The notes: generated from the letters alone by a model not told the origin. 64,000 bases of DNA from Anadara kagoshimensis (GCA_021292105.1 CM037865.1:68431356-68495355), one strand, 5' to 3'; counted from the first letter of the stretch, positions 48,350-61,160 are shown. Translations and numbers: made by a program.

Positions 48350-50265
48350 TTTATTGATGAATAAAAGTAATAACCTGAATATGTTATAATTTTTCTACAA
48401 AGTTTGCCAATCATTTGTATTTAGCTTTTATTTGCACTCTTCTTTTCTAGTACAATTATAACTTCATGATTGCAGTTTCTTTATGTCACACATGGAACCG
48501 TTAAATGATTTTTTATTATTATAAAAAGTAACCGCAAAGGGGTTTTTATTAATTGATTGTTTTTGAGATTGCGTAGTGATTTGCTTCAAATTTGTTATTA
48601 GGAACTTTAGCGTCATACTGTTTAACGTTTATATATAAACAAGTGCTCCAATTTATGTCGTTATATCAAAAAAGATCCAGCTACCAGATGTATGTCTAAC
48701 GAATGAAACTCTAGAGATTCTATTTCCAATAAAATTGTACTAACTTGTAGAAATGATTAATTAATTGTAATAACTGTACTGAGTATAAAATTGTGTCATT
48801 ATCTCTGATTGCACTTGTTGACATATTCTTTTTTCTTCATGACGGTAAAAGTAATGTATAATTAAGTCGTTAGGATTAGGCACAGAACATCATCCCTGCC
48901 AAACGTTGTGATGAAATTCTACTTCATACACATAATGTAATATGTAACATAAATTTGTATCGTAAAGCAATCATGAAGCTTTTAGATGATGTACTTTAAA
49001 GAAAGCTTCATTCAGACATGTTTACTAAACATTGAAAAAATGGTTTCAAAGTAAGTCGTTTTAAATCTATGTTTTCTTATATGTAGTTGAGTAAGATTTA
49101 TATGAAAGTTTAATACAAGTACAGTCAGCATTTAAGTTCCTGAAACACGTTAATGAGATATTGTGACAAATCCGCATGAAAACTGCTTGTTTCTCTTCAA
49201 TAAGATTAAAGTTAAACAAACCACTTTACTATACAGACTGTGTCTGTCCTATAAGGAAGACGGTTTTATGAAGCTTTGAGTCATGAAAGTGACTGGAAAG
49301 TTTAATTTTTTTTTAATTTTGGAATTGTCAACTTTCGTACTATCACATGCAAGATCTAGAATACAGATAATATAATCAAAAAATGTCAAATGTTACGAAT
49401 ACAAAACAAGAAGCAATATTGAAAATATTTTTCATTTCTACTTATTGTACTGTGACATGAACAAGGCCATTGCGTGCATATTTAATGTTTTGTTTTTGAC
49501 CAATATCGGAACTATTACCATTGCACATGTAAAGTTTTTGAATTGTTATACAGCTGTAAATTAACCTAATATGTGTTTCTGTTATGTTTTATTTGGATAA
49601 TTAATCAATTGCTTTTATGATTCGTGATATCAATTTGTAACATTGACTGTTATGAGACACTATTGTTTGTTACACAAGTATTTCTGTTATATCTGCATTG
49701 GAAAAGTGTATGTAACATTAAATAACTGAAAATTGTAACCATACTTGGAAGGACAAAATCAGTAGAAAGAAAGTTTCAAGTAGAATTCATGCAACATTGC
49801 ATTACACATATTAAATATATAGACCATTTTAACAAAAATATATTAAATCAAAAGCTGATGCATATTAAACATCATAATAATAAGCACTAACACGGAATAC
49901 ACGTAATGGTGTTTTAAACGAAAGTCATATTTGAGATATTTCCCGAAGGAACAATAAAGGAAAAAATATTAACTATCGGTACGGCAATGATCTTTTTTAT
50001 ATTGTAAGAAGTCTTTAGACACATGGTGCCAATTACTACAACAATAAATATTTAGCTGATAAACTGTACTTTTGCCGTGACACAATTTTTGAATAAGCGT
50101 GTTACAGTGTGATGATTAACCAACATAGCCAATATATAGCTATGATTCATATATTCTCGATGACGTTTTGAATGTAGGTGGCGAATCCTGATATTAACAT
50201 TATCTTTTTAAATATTTGAAATGCATTTATGAATAACAGTTCAATTGGTATGTTTTCGAATTCAT
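48350..50265 (+). repeat. Segmental duplication, copy E
   Basis: Collinear with 53125-55335 in the same orientation. Shared landmarks include ACCGTTAAATGATTTT, CTCTAGAGATT, ATTGTGACAAAT, ACATGCAA-ATCTA and CACATGGTGCC. Identity is lower than for A/B, roughly 70 to 75% by eye, so this pair is older. No gene recognised. Confidence 0.8.
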
Positions 50266-50433
50266 TAAAATTATTTAATTTATAAAAAAAAATCATTTTT
50301 GCCTTCAATTCTTGGATTAAATTGTCGATCCTTTAAATTAATTTAAACAATATTTTATTAAAAGATTTTGAAGCGGATTGGACAGCAGGCATTGCCTATA
50401 TAAGTCCTCTCCTTAGTCAGAGTAAATATGATA

Positions 50434-51354
50434 ATATACTATAATTGTCTAAATTTCCTGCAAGTTAAAATTTGAAATTTCTCAAAAACTAAGGTATACT
50501 CCCTCATGCAAAGTATTTCCTTAGCTTAATTTGGTAAAATATATTTTGGTCCTTTGGGTAGCTTTTCAACATCTTTAATAATTTTGGTTTTATAATTTTG
50601 GTCCAAGCACTACTGATGATGAATTGTATTCCGAAACGGCCGTCTAGTGCTGTGAAATTAAAACTGGTATAATATGTAATTTAAATCCCTGAGCCGATAT
50701 CTCTGCCGGTGGCTGATGCCCCGAGGATATCACAAACTCAGTAAGCAATAATTTTGTATTGTTGTCAGAAATATACTATAATTGTCTACATTTCCTGTGA
50801 GTTAAAATTTGAAATTTCTCAAAAACTAAGGTATACTCCTTCAGGCAAAGTATTTCCTTAGCTTATTTTGGTAAAATATATTTTGGTCCTTTGGGTAGCT
50901 TTTCAACATCTTTAATAATTTTGGTTTCATAATTTTGGTCCAAGCACTACTGATGAGGAATTTTATTCCGAAACGGTCGTGTAGTGCTGTGAAATTAAAA
51001 CTGGTATAATATGTAATTTAAACCCCTGAGCCGATGTCTCTGCTGGTGGCTGGTGCCCCGAGGATATCACAAACTCAGTAGGCAATAATTTTGTATTGTT
51101 GTCAGAAATATACTATAATTGTCTAAATTTCCTGCAAGTTAAAATTTGAAATTTCTCAAAAACTAAGGTATACTCCCTCATGCAAAGTATTTCCTTAGCT
51201 TAATTTGGTAAAATATATTTTGGTCATTTGGGTAGCTTTTCAACATCTTAAATAATTTTGGTTTCATAATTTTGGTCCAAGCACTACTGATGATGAATTG
51301 TATTCCGAAACGGCCGTCTAGTGCTTAGAAATTAAACCTGGTATAATATGTAAT
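50434..51354 (+). repeat. Tandem array, 337-bp unit, 2.7 copies
   Basis: Units begin with ATATACTATAATTGTCT at 50434, 50771 and 51108. Each carries CTCAAAAACTAAGGTATACTCC (about 50485), CTTTGGGTAGCTTTTCAACA, GGTCCAAGCACTACTGATG and CGAAACGG(C/T)CGTCTAGTGC-type blocks. The two full units also carry CTGAGCCGAT, TCTCTGC-GGTGGCTG and CCCCGAGGATATCACAAACTC. Units differ by a few percent. From memory the block order resembles a very abundant repeat of Mytilus mussels; I could not search for it. Single diverged pieces lie at 1776-1840 and 52490-52650. Confidence 0.93.
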
Positions 51355-51402
51355 ATATAATATTAATTCCAAAAAGAAAAACAAGTATCGCAAAAATAAC
51401 AT

Positions 51403-51462
51403 TAATAATAATAATTATAAATAATAATAATAATAATAACAATAATAATAATAATAATAATA
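51403..51462. repeat. (AAT)n microsatellite
   Basis: About 60 bases of AAT/TAA units with a few interruptions, just after the 337-bp array. Confidence 0.95.
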
Positions 51463-52169
51463 CACAATGCAATATTAATAACAGTAATAATCATTATAAT
51501 GGCCAGTGTTGCATCCATAATTAGGATGATATAATTCGAACTGTACTACTAAAAAAATAAAAAAAGCCATATTTGTTAGAATAGTGAAAAATAAATGTAA
51601 AAAAGGAGAAGAGAAAAAACATAAGATAACAGAACGAAAACAAAGAACACAAAGAAAACAAAATAAAGAAACGAGCGTGAAATTCAACGTGCAAGAGTCA
51701 CAAGAATGTTAACGGCGATATACGTATGCTACGTAACGTGGTTGTGTATTCCGTCACCAATATCCTCTTAGATTTAATGCACACCCACTTGAGAGACGCA
51801 GAGGCACGTCAGTAATCCAGAATAAATTTCAACATGCATCCGAGGAACTATCTAATTCAGTGGTGAAAACTTTCGATTTACACACTGAAACTTCCCAAAG
51901 ACTTGGTGAATTTGATACACAATTGATCACAAACACAAAGGCAATCGAATACCCAAGAAGTAAAGCACTTGGGAACATGGAGGCAGCTATGTTGCGTACC
52001 ACGTTATAGTTCCGGAATGTCTATTGTCGGCATTATATTCAAACGCAGTGATAAGGTCGTTTTAGCATTTTAATCTACGAATTCCAAAAGTCTCAAAGTG
52101 GAAGATAAAAGAAATACGCAAGGGTAACAAAAATTGTTCTTTTATCTTTCTCTTTTGTTACTGTGTGTA
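51463..52169. other. Non-coding stretch
   Basis: It includes a purine-rich tract at about 51550-51680 (runs of GAAAA and AAAGAAAACA). A weak 70-codon reverse frame across this tract is low-complexity. Nothing recognised in 51700-52169, which is somewhat less A+T rich. Confidence 0.5.
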
Positions 52170-52482
52170 ATTAAATAAAAAACAAACATACTAATCCATG
52201 TCTGAATCACAATCCAGAAGCAAAGTTAAAACTTTGGAACTAATAAGTTAGGTTATACACGTGAACATCACCAGGGAAGTGAGGCCGGGTGCTCCGGAAG
52301 GGTAAACACCTCCTGTTTAGCTAGCTTCACCTGTCACGTGTGTAATCAAAATTGTGTAAAAGGAACATGGAACTATAGGACGTCAAATATATCCAGGGCA
52401 ATCCTGGACACAGAGATATCAAACTTATCAACAATACTGTGATGACGGCTATAAAACTTTTTGAGGGCCTTGATAAGCCTAG
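52170..52482 (-). repeat. Well-preserved retroelement 3' fragment, about 310 bp
   Basis: Near-identical to the corresponding part of 28337-29000, with CATACTAATCCATGTC, GGCCGGGTGCTCCGGAAGGG, TCACGTGTGTAATC, ATCCTGGACACAGAG, GATGACGGCTATAAAAC and an abrupt stop after AAGCCTAG. A piece of the 337-bp repeat follows within 10 bases. Confidence 0.9.
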
Positions 52483-52489
52483 CAAAAGT

Positions 52490-52650
52490 AAAAGTAAAGG
52501 TAAAATGTATTTTGGCCCTTTAGATGAATTGATATCTTGAAAACATATTTGGTTTCAAAATTTTAGTCAAAGCACTATAGGTAAAAAATCGTATTCCAAA
52601 ACCGCCGTCTAGTGATGTAAAATGAATTTAAAGTGATATATGTAAATTAC
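52490..52650 (+). repeat. Diverged single copy of the 337-bp repeat end
   Basis: GTAAAATGTATTTTGGCCC, TTTGGTTTCAAAATTTTAGTC, AAAGCACTA and CAAAACCGCCGTCTAGTGATG match the second half of the monomer at 50434-51354. Confidence 0.75.
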
Positions 52651-54167
52651 TGCGTAACTGAAAAAAAAAACTATAAAAAATGAATGTTATAATTATTTCA
52701 TTTATATTTCTTTGAGAAGTGATTGTTACCAGTTATTGCTGACCATTTGTGCAGTTTTTGTTTTAAAGGACCTACCTCATATTTATGAAGAATTTTTCAA
52801 AAGCCATATTTTTACAATTATTCAATAACTTAAATCTGTCAAAAAGACAATATTGTTGGAAACAATCAAGGAGAGGATCAACATTATAAATCGATCGCCA
52901 TTTTCCGTAATGAGAGTTATTTCCCTTTCTTTAGCACTTCCTGGCGTCTGCTGGTTATCAACGTTATTGGTTTTGGTCAAAGCAATATTAAAATCAATTC
53001 TAAAATAAAAAAATATTGACACCGAATATCATAGCTTAGCATCTGAATAGATTTCTTTCAACTGTATACTTGAAATTTTGTTCTCCTGAATATTGAAATT
53101 AGCATTTAAATTTCAAAATATTTTTCTATGAATAAAGGAAATTACTTGACTGTGTAAAATTTTATCTAATTAATTTAACAAATTATTGTATAAAGCTACT
53201 ATTTACACTCAATTTTGCCAGTATTTTGCATAGTTTTATTGAATTTCTTGCACTTCATAAATCAAACCGTTAAATGATTTTGATTTAAATAACAATGTTA
53301 CCACATAGGAGCATCTATCAATAATTGATAGTCCTTATGATTTCTTGTGCGTTTCTCTATAAAGCCAATTAGAAACTTTAGAGTCATACGGTGCAACCAA
53401 TATGTATTAACAAGTTTCTAATTTACAATTGGAAATCTTAAAAATAAGATCCAATAAGTAGATGTATATCTGACGGATGGTACTCTAGAGATTACATTTC
53501 CAAGAAATTTGTCCTAAATTGTAGCAAATGTTTGTATATAGTGTGTTAACTTATATGAACTTATCGATGCAATTAATTCTGATAGTATGGATTTTTTTTA
53601 AATTTAAAGATGTTCTTAGGTCAAGTCAGTATTCCCCACTGATTACGTGATCTAACCAAAATATATAGGTGGCAATGACCACGAGAGTTTAGATGTTATA
53701 CTTTAATGTTAGCTTCAATCAATAAAGGATACTAATCGGCATTGAACAAAATGATTGCAAAATAAATCATTACATTTGATGTTTTGATACACTCAAAAAA
53801 TATTAATTAAAGTTTCATACAAGTATACTCAGCAAGATTCATCTTGAACCAAGCTATTGTAGCCATTGTGACAAATTCGTATTAAAGCTGCATATTATTC
53901 CTTGATATAATTTCAAAGCTAAATACAAGTAAACAATTTTCTATAAAGTCTTTGTATGTCTTATAGACCTTTGAGGTTTTAAAGTTTTTTGTTGATTTGG
54001 AATCTGGCTGGCAATCACGCGATAAATTGAAAAAAGAAATTATAACAAGTTTAAATAAATTAGCCCATTTTTTAATTTTGGCATTAACATTGGTACAACA
54101 CATGCAAAATCTAAAGTACAGATAATAAAGTACGAAGGTACAATGTTAAATATAAATGTTTGCATTT

Positions 54168-54605
54168 TTACTTATTTCAATATGAAGAGAATCAGAACAA
54201 TGCATGAATATTTGACATTTGGTTTTTGGTTATTGTCTGAGCTATAACCATGCAACTGAACGTAAACACCATTGCAAGCCCAAAGTCGGGAACTTTATAA
54301 GTAGTCTAAATATTTACTTATTTCAATATGAAGAGAATCAGAACAGTGTATTAATATTTGACATTTGGTTTTTGGTTATTGTCTGAGCTATAACCATGCA
54401 ACTGAACGTGAACACTATTGCAAGCCCAAAGACGGGAATTTTATAAGTAGTCTAAATATTTACTTATTTCAATATGAAGAGAATCAGAACAGTGTATGAA
54501 TATTTGACATTTGGTTTTTGGTTTTTGTCTGAGCTATAACCATGCAACTGGACGTGAACAACATTGCAAGCCCAAAGTCGGGAACTTTATAAGTAGTCTA
54601 AATAT
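54168..54605 (+). repeat. Three-unit tandem repeat, period 146 bp
   Basis: TTACTTATTTCAATATGAAG begins units at 54168, 54314 and 54460. Each contains GAGAATCAGAACA, TTTGACATTTGGTTTTTGG, GTCTGAGCTATAACCATGC and GCAAGCCCAAAG-CGGGAA. Units are about 95% identical. Copy E has one diverged unit at about 49438-49545, so the triplication is confined to copy F. Confidence 0.95.
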
Positions 54606-54872
54606 GTGTACATGTAAATGTTTTCCGGTCCTGTTTCGTTTGACTATTCAATGATTGGTGTGGTTTATGTTCTTTAATATTGTTGCAGTAGCTGAAATTA
54701 GTACACGTGTTTCAGTTGCAAATACGTTTTTCTTCTAATAATAAAAAAATAGTTTGTAGCCAAAAAGGTGTTTTGGAAAAACCAAATGAACCTTGTAACC
54801 ATAAATACAAGCTGAAAACAATGCAACATTAAAGTGTCATATTTAAAAAAAATAATACTTTTATATTTACTT

Positions 54873-54994
54873 AGAACACTCGGCCTCACTTCCCTGGTGG
54901 AAGTTCACGTGTATAACCTAACTTGTCAGTTCCAAATTTTTACTTTGCTTCTAGATTGTGATTCGGATATGGATTAGTATGTTTATTTTTGATT
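54873..54994 (+). repeat. 5'-truncated retroelement tail in copy F only
   Basis: It starts at AGAACACTCGGCCTC and runs to TTATTTTTGATT, with CTGGTGGAAGTTCACGTG, CTAACTTGTCAGTTCC and GGATATGGATTAGTATG. The matching part of copy E has no such sequence. Confidence 0.9.
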
Positions 54995-55537
54995 TGAATA
55001 CTATACGTGACAAACACAATGTCCGTTCATAATGTAGAATGAATATGAATGTATATAAGAGCCAACATATTTCATATTTCAGAAGTAATATCTTTAATAT
55101 TTAATAATTTAATTAGGATCAATATACAATAGTGTTGAATGAAAGCTATCAGTTCGATAATGATGTTTTTTATCTCATGAAGTATTTAGCCACATGGTGC
55201 CCGTTGCTTCACCAATATATATTTTGTTGATAAATTGTACTGTTGCAATGAAGAAATGTTTCAATATAAATGTTATCATTATTTTCGTGCTTTAGTTTAA
55301 AATGATTTTGAAATATACAATGATATGTTTATTAATCAATCCTTTTCTAATTCTGATGACAACTGTTAGTTTAAAAATTAAAACAAACACAGTGTTATTA
55401 CTATCTTATTTTGGATTTTAATGGAAACTGCCAAGGCAACAATTGCATTCTTCTGATCTCGTCTTTATTGAAAACAAATTGTTCCTTGATACTTTTGAAC
55501 TTGTAAATACCTTTATGTTGTATAATACATACGAGAT

Positions 55538-55700
55538 CGGTCGTGGAATGGTAAACACTCAATGTTTCGCTAGCTACACACCACTTATAAATATAAAACC
55601 GGGAAAGAAAGGAACATGGAACTATGTGAGTCAAATTTATCCAGAGTAATCATAGACACAGACATTATACTTATTAACAATTGTCAGAGTTATTAAAATA
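55538..55700 (-). repeat. Retroelement fragment lacking its 3' end
   Basis: GGTAAACACTC, GCTAGCTACACACCA, GAAAGGAACATGGAACTATG, TTTATCCAGAGTAATC, ACACAGACATTATACTTATTAAC match the family middle. The terminal 90 bases are missing, unlike other copies, so a later deletion probably removed them. Confidence 0.75.
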
Positions 55701-55787
55701 ACGGTAATGAACACTTTTTTACTTTAGATATTTATAACGAAATTAATAACGATTGAAAATTCTTACACGTTGCAAACTTTTATTAAC

Positions 55788-58115
55788 ATAAAAAACCATA
55801 CTAATACATGTCAAAAGTATTAATTCAACTACATTGTATAATTCATCCGAGAGCACAAACGTTAAAAACATATTTACGATTAAAGTCATTTTAAGAAACT
55901 ATCTAACTTGCAAAAACCAAATTGAATGTCATTTTGTTCACATAAAATCATGCCCGAGTAATTTGAAGTAATTTTTTTCATGAAGTAATTCACAAAAAGG
56001 TAGTTAAAAATGAGTATATTTCCCATCCAGGTCTTGGCAATCTTCATGATTTAGGGTTTTGTTAGATGTATTTTATCTTCATTCTACATTAAGCTTTCTT
56101 AAGTTACACATTATCATAAAAAAACACTCAGACCAAATACTTTTATTTGCTGCTTCCTGAATTGTTTTCTTAAATGACGAAGATCCAATATCCATAAAGC
56201 TCCCTGTATAAATTATTTATGATACACAGTGGAGTGGAGGCCACTTGAGCAATCTCATCCGTTTTACTTTACAAGAAATCATAAATATTTGAACCATCAG
56301 TTTTAACTGAGATATGACACACCCTAGATTTATAAGACGGTTGCTGTTGCAATAATGAGTGCCGCAGAAACAGATCCGAATTAATAGAGGACGTTATTGA
56401 AGGCTGAATGATACCTTTAAGGTAAATGAGATCGCTTTCAAATGGGATCTGTAAAAACATACTAATCAATGTCTACATCACAATTGCAAAGCAAAGTGAT
56501 ATGAAGGGATAAGTACTTGTTTAGCTAGCTACAAATACCATGAGTGAAACGAAATTTAGTAGAAAGGATAATTGATCTAACTTAGACATATGTGTACATA
56601 TAAATGTTTTGTTTCAATTAAGAATGAGATAATTGTTTTGTTTTTTAGGCTAGTACGAAGCAAAAATTTCTTTAAGTACTGAAATTGAATTATAACAGTA
56701 TCAAGTAATTCAGGTTTCACAGAAGGAAAACATTTTAATTGTAAAACTTAAAACTCTACAATGTTAACCTTGTTAATTCCTTTAAAAAGAATCTGTACTG
56801 AAAAGGATGTATCTGAAAACAGAAACTGTAACAAGACAATTCAAGTTAATGAACTACCAAACATGTCAAAAGAAAAGACGACAAATGATTTATAAAACGT
56901 CGATTTTGAATGGGACCTGGGGTAATCCAAGCCCCAAAAACGCTTATTTGTCCTCAGTATGGCACAAAAATGACATTCAACATGAGTGGATAGAAACCCT
57001 TCACGGTTTATTATAAAGAAAAAAATAAAGTTTACATGACCTAATTATTATCTGAACACTATAACATTATAAACGCTTGACAAGAAGAAAAACCATCTTA
57101 GAAGAATTGATATGCTTTCGTAGAATATGTGCGACGTATAGCTGGACATAACTATTGCAAGGTTCATGAGAACAATGAGAAAATGTCGTTTCAAAAAAAA
57201 GGTTTGAGAACAATGCCACGAAAACAAATCTGAAATTCATTATTCTACATTCTTATGGCATAAAACTAAGTCGTCCTCAAATTCAAGCTCTCTTTTTAAT
57301 TACCAAATAGTTAATGTTAATTTTGGAGTTGAACCCTATGTGTGTGATTTACCGATTGGTATTACAGGTGCATTTTACAGTCAAAAATAGTTTATTGCTA
57401 TTTCAAAACCGCATTTTCGTCAAAGCTTAACAGGGCAAAATGTTTTCTTCCTAGTGAAAATTAATGATGAAACCGGACACTTACGGGATAATAAAACTCA
57501 TACTTGACAAAATTGTTACTAAACCCTCTTGTACTTAAATCGAAAACCGAGAGTGAAATTGGGAGTGATACATAATATAAAATTTCCAAATCGTTGTAGT
57601 CTTCTAATGATATTTCCCTTACAATTGATCATTTTAAGATCAAACGATATATGCATTCAGCATTACAAGATTCACGAAAAACAGACAAAATCACACGGTG
57701 TGTTTGTCACCTACTTTAGTGTATACAGGGTCAGTAAATTTCATATCCGGCAATCCTCCGTCTATGAAAACTTTCATTCCCGGAAATCAAATATTTTGTT
57801 CAATAAATATCACCATATCTTTACTTCTGTACGAAATTGTACATATTTTAATACGTGTCACAGATATGACGCGTTTACTACCAAGCGGTCGCCATTGAGG
57901 TTGGTAAGGGTAATAAATTTCATGCTCACTAGATATGGAAAAGGCACTACCGTGACCACGTGACTAGTGAGATGTACGGGAATATGGTATTTTCAGACTG
58001 CTTGTTTATTCATTTTAATGACAGGTAATATATAATTTTGAAAACATTGAAATGAATGTTCGTTTTAAATGTTACAACTTTACAACAAAGGCGTAATAGT
58101 TCAAGACATAAGTTT
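55788..58115 (+). repeat. Segmental duplication, copy C
   Basis: Collinear with 58836-61160 (offset about 3048 at the left and 3045 at the right), so almost no net length change has accumulated. Identity is roughly 85% by eye. Landmarks are TTCATGATTTAGGGTTTTG, GATACACAGTGGAGTGGAGG, GAATGGGACCTGGGGTA, TTTACTACCAAGCGGTCGC and GGCGTAATAGTTCAAGACAT. A 144-codon forward frame (57529-57963) begins at TTG and is frameshifted in copy D, so it is not called as a gene. Confidence 0.92.
56451..56575 (-). repeat. Short retroelement 3' tail fragment (copy C)
   Basis: GTAAAAACATACTAATCAATG, ATCACAATTGCAAAGCAAAG, TAAGTACTTGTTTAGCTAGC match the family. The fuller version is at 59441-59622 in copy D; an internal part is deleted here. 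Confidence 0.75.
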
Positions 58116-58287
58116 TTTTAAAGATAAAAGTGACACTAGCATAATTATGTATTTTTCACCAGATTTCCCCAGGAAGTCCAAAATGTTGATTTAATTTAAA
58201 TGAATGAAATCTTACATTGATTACTTTTAGCAAATATTTCTAAAAGCAAAACTTCGAACTAAATTCCATGGATTATAATTCAGATAC
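58116..58287. other. Spacer between copies C and D, left part
   Basis: A+T-rich, nothing recognised. Confidence 0.4.
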
Positions 58288-58551
58288 AATCAAAAACAAA
58301 CATACTAATCCATTTCCGAATCACAATCCAGAAGCAAAGTAAAAACTTTGGAACCGACAAGTTAGGTTATACACTTGAACTTCCACCAGGGAAGTGAGGC
58401 CGGGTGCTCCGGAAGGGTAAGCACCTCCTGTTTAGCTAGCTACACCCGCCACGTGTGTAATCAAAATTGTGTGAAAGGAACATGGAACTGTAAGAGGTCA
58501 AATATATCCAAGGCAATCCTGGACACAGAGACATCAAACTTATCAACAATT
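58288..58551 (-). repeat. Well-preserved retroelement 3' fragment between C and D
   Basis: Almost identical to 28337-28600: AACAAACATACTAATCC, GGCCGGGTGCTCCGGAAGGG, CTAGCTACACCCGCCACG, GAAAGGAACATGGAACTG, ending abruptly at TTATCAACAAT. It is one of the youngest copies by similarity. Confidence 0.92.
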
Positions 58552-58835
58552 TGTGCTGCATAAATATAATAGATGCGACTGGGCATCTAATATAATTCTT
58601 AAATACCAATTTTAAAGTCTAAACAAGATATAATTGCTGCACTTATTAATAACTACAAGAGAAATTTGTAATCAATTGAAGGATAGAGAAGAAGATAATA
58701 GTAGATAATTATACAGCTGATGTAACTTGATGGTAATTGATATAATCGTCATCATTATATATAGAAAATTGAAAGATGTATAACCAATATAATAATATAG
58801 TCATATTAATTCATGTAGCTGTCTTCACTTAAAAT
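58552..58835. other. Spacer between copies C and D, right part
   Basis: A+T-rich, with GATAATAGTAGATAATTAT-like low-complexity sequence; nothing recognised. Confidence 0.4.
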
Positions 58836-61160
58836 TAAAAAAAAACATACTAATCAAAGTCAAAAGTAATAATTGAACTACATTGTTTTATTAAACCGTG
58901 AGCACGAACGTTAAAAAATTATGTGTGATTAAATCATTTTAAGAAACTATCTTACTTGAAAAACCAATGTCATTTTGTTCACATAAAACATGCCTAAATA
59001 ATTTAAAGCAATTTTCTTCATAAAGAAGTTCACAAAAAGGTAGTCATAAACATGTGTATATTTCCCATCTCAAGTCTTGCCAATCTTCATGATTTAGGGT
59101 TTTGTAAGATGTATTTTGTACTTCATGCTACATTAAGCATTCTTAGGTTACACTTTATCATAAAAATACACTTATAAAAATACTTTTATTTGCTGCTTCC
59201 TGAATTGTTTTCTAAAATGACTTACGAAGATTCAATATCCATAAAGCTCCCTGTAGAAATTATTTATGATACACAGTGGAGTGGAGGTCACTTGAGCAAT
59301 CTCTTCCGTTTTACTTTACAAGATATCATAAATATTCGAACCAACAATTTTAACAGAAATATAAAATACCCTAGATTTGTAAGATTGTTTCCTTTGCAAC
59401 AATGTGTGCCGCTGTAACTAACAGAGCAAAATGGGATTTGTAAAAACATACTTATCCATGTCTAAATCACAATTGCAAAGCAAAGAATAACACATTGACC
59501 CCAACCAGTGATGTGAGGTCCAGTGCTATGAAAGAGTAAGCACTTGTTAAGCTAGCTACAAACACCACGAGTGTAACGAAATTTAGTAGAAAGGAACATC
59601 GAACTATGTTGACGTAGATATATGTGTACATATAAATGTTTTCTTTCAATTAAAGAATTGCAAGTTTTTCTTTTTCAGACTAATACGAAGCCAAAATTTC
59701 TTTACGTACTGAAACGACATGGAATTATAACAGTATCAAGTAAGTCGAGGTTTCACAGATGGAAAACATTTTAATTGTAAAACTTAAAATCTACAATGTT
59801 AACTTGTTAGTTCCTTATAAAATGCAATCTGTACTGAAAAAAGATGTTTCTGAAAACAGAAACTGTAACACGACAATTCAAATTAATGAACTGCCAAACA
59901 CGTCAAAAGAAGACACGACAAATGATTTATAACACGTCGATTTTGAATGGGACCTGGGGTAGATCCAAGTCCCAAAAACACTTATTTGCCCTCAGTATGG
60001 CACAAAAATGACATAAAAGCCTTTCACAGTTTATTATAAAGAATACAATAAAGTTTACAGGACCTAATTATTATCTGAACACAGTCACATTATAAACGTT
60101 TAACAAGAACAAAAACCATCTTAGAAAAACTGATATGCTATCTTAGAATATGTGCAACGTAGAGCTGGATGAAACTATTTGAAGGTTTTCTTTAATAATT
60201 TTGCAAAAGGATAATGAGAAATGTCGTTTCAAAAAGGTTTGCGAACAAGGTCACGATAAAAAACCTTAACTTTAGTATTCTACATACTTATAGCATGAAA
60301 CTACGTTGTCTCTTTTTTTAATTACCAAATAATTTATGTTAATTTTGAAGTAACAAATGAACCCTATGTGTGTGATTTCCCCACGGCTATTACCTGTGCA
60401 TTTTATTGTCAAAAAATTTATTGCTATTTTAAAACCGTATTCTCGTTAAAGCACAACAGAGCAAAATATTTCCTACCTAGTAAAGATTAATGATGCAACC
60501 GAACACTTACGTGATTAATAAGTCTCATATTTGACAAAATTGTAACTGAACCGTCTTGTAATTAAAACGTAAAGCGAGACTTCAATGGGGAATAATAAAA
60601 AATATTAATTTGCAAATAGTTGTAGTCTTCTAATGATATATTCAAACGAGAGATGCATTCAACATTTTAGAACATTTTTTAGGAAACACTGACAAAATTA
60701 CACAGTGTGTTGGTGGCCTATTATAGTTTATACAGGGTCAGTTAATTCTATATCCAGCAAGGGCAATCTTTCGCCAAAGAAACCAATTGCACTTTCATTC
60801 CCGTATAGGAAATATTTTGTTCAATATCACCATATCTTTACTACTGTACAAAAGTGTACATTTTTTCAAATTTGTGTAATTAGTATAGCGCGTTTACTAC
60901 CAAGCGGTCGCATTGACGTTGGTAGGGGCAATAACCATCATACTGACTAGATATGGAACATGTCCTTCCCGCGACCACCTAGCCAGCATTGTTGAATGAA
61001 ATTCACAAAAACTAGTGAGATATACGGGCATATGCTACTATTAGAATGCTACTTTATTTATTTTATTGACAGGTAATATTACGTTTGAAAACATTGAAAT
61101 GAATGTTTGTTTTAAATGTTACAACTTTAAAAGAAAGGCGTAATAGTTCAAGACATAAGT
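58836..61160 (+). repeat. Segmental duplication, copy D
   Basis: Partner of 55788-58115. Short forward frames at 59190-59417 and 60705-60950 correspond to broken frames in copy C. No product is recognised. Confidence 0.92.
59441..59622 (-). repeat. Retroelement 3' tail fragment (copy D)
   Basis: TAAAAACATACTTATCCATG, AAATCACAATTGCAAAGC, ACCCCAACCAGTGATGTGAGG, TAAGCACTTGTTAAGC and AAAGGAACATCGAACTATG follow the family order; equivalent to 56451-56575. Confidence 0.82.

Larger units (their letters stand above)
53125..55335 (+). repeat. Segmental duplication, copy F
   Basis: Partner of 48350-50265. The offset is about 4775 at the left and about 5171 at the CACATGGTGCC landmark (55191). The difference of about 400 is nearly accounted for by two extra 146-bp tandem units (54168-54605) and the 122-bp retroelement tail (54873-54994), both present here and not in E. 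Confidence 0.8.

Noticed and set aside
57529..57963. 144-codon forward frame, one of the longest in the window
   Set aside because: It begins at a TTG codon, resembles no known protein, and the equivalent in duplicate D is frameshifted into shorter pieces.
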